Below are positions 62,290-64,000 of a DNA stretch of 64,000 nucleotides, in pieces. The first letter of the stretch is position 1. Each line of letters begins with the position of its first letter. The notes under the pieces were generated by a model that was given only the letters and a program-made list of their open reading frames with translations, made no database searches and was not told where the DNA came from. Source of the DNA: 4572-13 sp964594065. GTDB lineage: Bacteria; Planctomycetota; Phycisphaerae; Sedimentisphaerales; Anaerohalosphaeraceae. The stretch is taken from NCBI GenBank assembly GCA_964594065.1, contig CAZQKX010000013.1, forward strand, positions 1-64,000. The letters run 5' to 3'. Made by a program: the position numbers and the translations under genes.

Positions 62290-64000
62290 ATGAAAAACCT
62301 GTTCCGCTATTACGTTCGCCATAAAAAGCAGACGCATTCGGCCTTTTGGCTGCGGCTGATTTTGCCGGTTGTCGGATTATTCGCGCTGGTCTGGTTTTTA
62401 ATCCGTGTGATCCCCAAGCCCAGCCGGGCAACGTACCCCTGCCAGCGCATTGCGTTTCCGCTGGCTTCGGCTTTCGTCATCTGGCTGATAGGCATTTTCG
62501 CATCGGTTCATTTTGTCCGCCGCGCCGGGCGCTTGTTTTCACAGAAGAGGCGGTGGGTCGGTACCATCTGCCTTGCGGTCAGTGTTCTGATTCTTTGGAC
62601 CGCGCTGTCGGTGACATCGCAGCGAAAGGCCCGCGCTGATGAGCCGATTCGCAATGATCCGGTCGGCGTTGCCAAAGGTATCTTTCCCGGGCGCGTTGTC
62701 TGGGTGCACGATCCAAACGCCACCGACTGGGACCAGGCCGCGGGCACCTATTCATGGCAGGACGAACACACCTCGCAAAAACACGTCGATGCCATGGTCG
62801 CCAAAGCCGTCCGCCAATTGACCGGCTGCGATACGGATGCCGCCGCCTGGGATGCGCTGTTTCGGCACTTTAACACCGAACACGGTAAAGGCGATGTCGG
62901 CTACAGTCCCGGCGAAAAGATCACCATCAAAGCCAACCTGACCACCTGCAATCATCGGCTGGCCGGATGGACGATCGACGCAGCCACCTATCAGAAACAG
63001 GCCTACCTGGATAAATCCGATACCAATCCGCAGGTCATCGTCGCCCTGCTGCGACAGCTTGTGTTTAAAGCCGGCGTCGAGCCCAATGCGATCGCAGTCG
63101 GCGATACGCTTGCCTACTTCCCCAATCAATGGTGGGATATCTGCCACGATGAATTTCCGAACGTCATCTACTTCGGTTACGGCGGTTTGCACGGACGCGT
63201 CCAAAGCGTTGCCTCGCCGGTCCGTCAATACTGGTCGGACCCGAACCTGCCGGTTGTCGATGCCAACGATTTCATTCCGGCTTTGTATGCCGAAGCCGAT
63301 TACCAGATTAACCTTCCCGTGTTAAAAAGCCACGGCTCCGGCGGGATTACCCTTAACGCCAAGAATCACTACGGCTCGTACAACCGTACGCCCGATGATG
63401 CGGCGTTTTATCCTTTGCACCCAAGCCTTGCCGCAAACGCAACCCAGACACCGCAGTACCGTGCACTGGTCGACATCATGGGGCATCCGCACATGGGCGG
63501 CAAGACACTGCTGTATATGATCGACGGTCTTTACGGCGGACAGAAATGGCAAGGTACGCCCGAGAAGTTTCTGCAGGAACCGTTTTACAATGACTGGCCG
63601 TCCAGTATTCTTGTTTCGCAGGACCCGGTCGCGGCTGACTGCGTCGGCATGGATATACTCTGGGACGAATGGCCGGAAACCGTACAGATCAGCGCTGTCG
63701 ACGATTATCTTCTGGAAGCAGCGCAGGCGGACGCCCCGCCCTCGGGAACATTCTACGACCCGGACGGTGATGGCACCGCGCTGGCAAGCCTGGGTGTGTA
63801 TGAACGCTGGAACAACGCAACCGACCGGCAGTATTCACGCAATCTCGATCCGATCAATGGCACCGGTATCGAACTGGTTTATATCAAGATGACCACACAC
63901 CGGGGCGACTTGAATTCCGATGGGACGGTCGAAGGCATCGACCTGATACAACTGGCCGACCAATGGCTCTGGCTGGGCCAGCCCGGGCAAATCCGCGAAG
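62290..64000 (+). CDS. Membrane-anchored DUF362 protein with dockerin, 3' end outside window
   Basis: The frame from ATG 62290 (GGGAGG upstream) runs open to the right edge, at least 570 residues. Three membrane segments (LRLILPVVGLFALVWFLIRV, FPLASAFVIWLIGIFASVHF, WVGTICLAVSVLILWTALSV) come first. A DUF362-like domain follows, with VVWVHDPNATDW, VGYSPGEKITIKANLT, QVIVALLRQLVFKAGVEPN, NLPVLKSHGSGGITLNAKNH and SQDPVAADCVGMDIL. DUF362 proteins often bind metal or iron-sulfur clusters but their function is unknown. A dockerin-like module begins GDLNSDGTVEGIDLIQLADQ near the edge. It is uncommon to see membrane helices and a dockerin in one protein. Confidence 0.75.
   Translation, partial: MKNLFRYYVRHKKQTHSAFWLRLILPVVGLFALVWFLIRVIPKPSRATYPCQRIAFPLASAFVIWLIGIFASVHFVRRAGRLFSQKRRWVGTICLAVSVLILWTALSVTSQRKARADEPIRNDPVGVAKGIFPGRVVWVHDPNATDWDQAAGTYSWQDEHTSQKHVDAMVAKAVRQLTGCDTDAAAWDALFRHFNTEHGKGDVGYSPGEKITIKANLTTCNHRLAGWTIDAATYQKQAYLDKSDTNPQVIVALLRQLVFKAGVEPNAIAVGDTLAYFPNQWWDICHDEFPNVIYFGYGGLHGRVQSVASPVRQYWSDPNLPVVDANDFIPALYAEADYQINLPVLKSHGSGGITLNAKNHYGSYNRTPDDAAFYPLHPSLAANATQTPQYRALVDIMGHPHMGGKTLLYMIDGLYGGQKWQGTPEKFLQEPFYNDWPSSILVSQDPVAADCVGMDILWDEWPETVQISAVDDYLLEAAQADAPPSGTFYDPDGDGTALASLGVYERWNNATDRQYSRNLDPINGTGIELVYIKMTTHRGDLNSDGTVEGIDLIQLADQWLWLGQPGQIRE

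Overview
The window looks like a piece of a Planctomycetota chromosome, most likely of the Phycisphaerae/Sedimentisphaerales kind. Four traits support this: many secreted proteins carry dockerin-like DxNxD...WL modules, pseudopilin-like proteins start with FTLIELLVVIAII followed by an H-x9-DG tail, ECF sigma and membrane anti-sigma genes are paired, and the intergenic spacers are rich in palindromic repeats. This assignment is inferred from gene content only; no rRNA or tRNA gene was seen.

Layout. 1-4.9 kb: an acetyltransferase-like gene cut by the left edge, a tiny YqaE/Pmp3 membrane protein, a ParB-fold protein, a CheY-like receiver and a RhlE-type helicase. 4.9-14 kb: an ECF sigma/anti-sigma pair, a DUF3859-type protein, a WHy-domain lipoprotein, a CreD-like membrane protein and a BlaI/BlaR1-like regulatory pair whose protease is fused to two SnoaL-like domains. 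14-42 kb: a polysaccharide locus with two GH117 genes, a PQQ-type propeller, a lipoprotein beta-helix protein, GH16-beta-helix-dockerin, GH97, GH2, ThuA-like and two Gfo/Idh/MocA proteins with Tat-like N-termini. GH117 and GH16 together suggest a red-algal galactan (agar, porphyran or carrageenan) as substrate. Between these lie two pseudopilin-like proteins, an RCC1/formylglycine-enzyme-like protein, a nitroreductase, a Fic protein and a GNAT-YoaP protein. 42-53 kb: a HigB/HigA-like toxin-antitoxin pair and two very large DUF285 (BspA-type) repeat proteins with N-terminal dockerins, flanking a secreted protein with an HExxH motif. 53-58 kb: a phage-like remnant, with a dGTPase and a 49-residue partner gene lodged between a truncated and a complete copy of the same phage-type gene. 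58-64 kb: a trypsin/I9/degenerate-subtilisin/dockerin protein, a lipase-like membrane protein, and a DUF362-dockerin protein cut by the right edge.

The most unusual feature is a conserved 5' leader in front of several polysaccharide-locus genes. It has a ribosome-binding site, a start codon and a short similar peptide; once its stop codon overlaps the next start, and once it has become the N-terminus of the protein. Two minus-strand genes share a second leader. Other points of note are the subtilisin domain with Asp at the catalytic Ser position, gene-tail fragments left in spacers, and a two-part intergenic repeat whose parts occur in opposite order in two copies.
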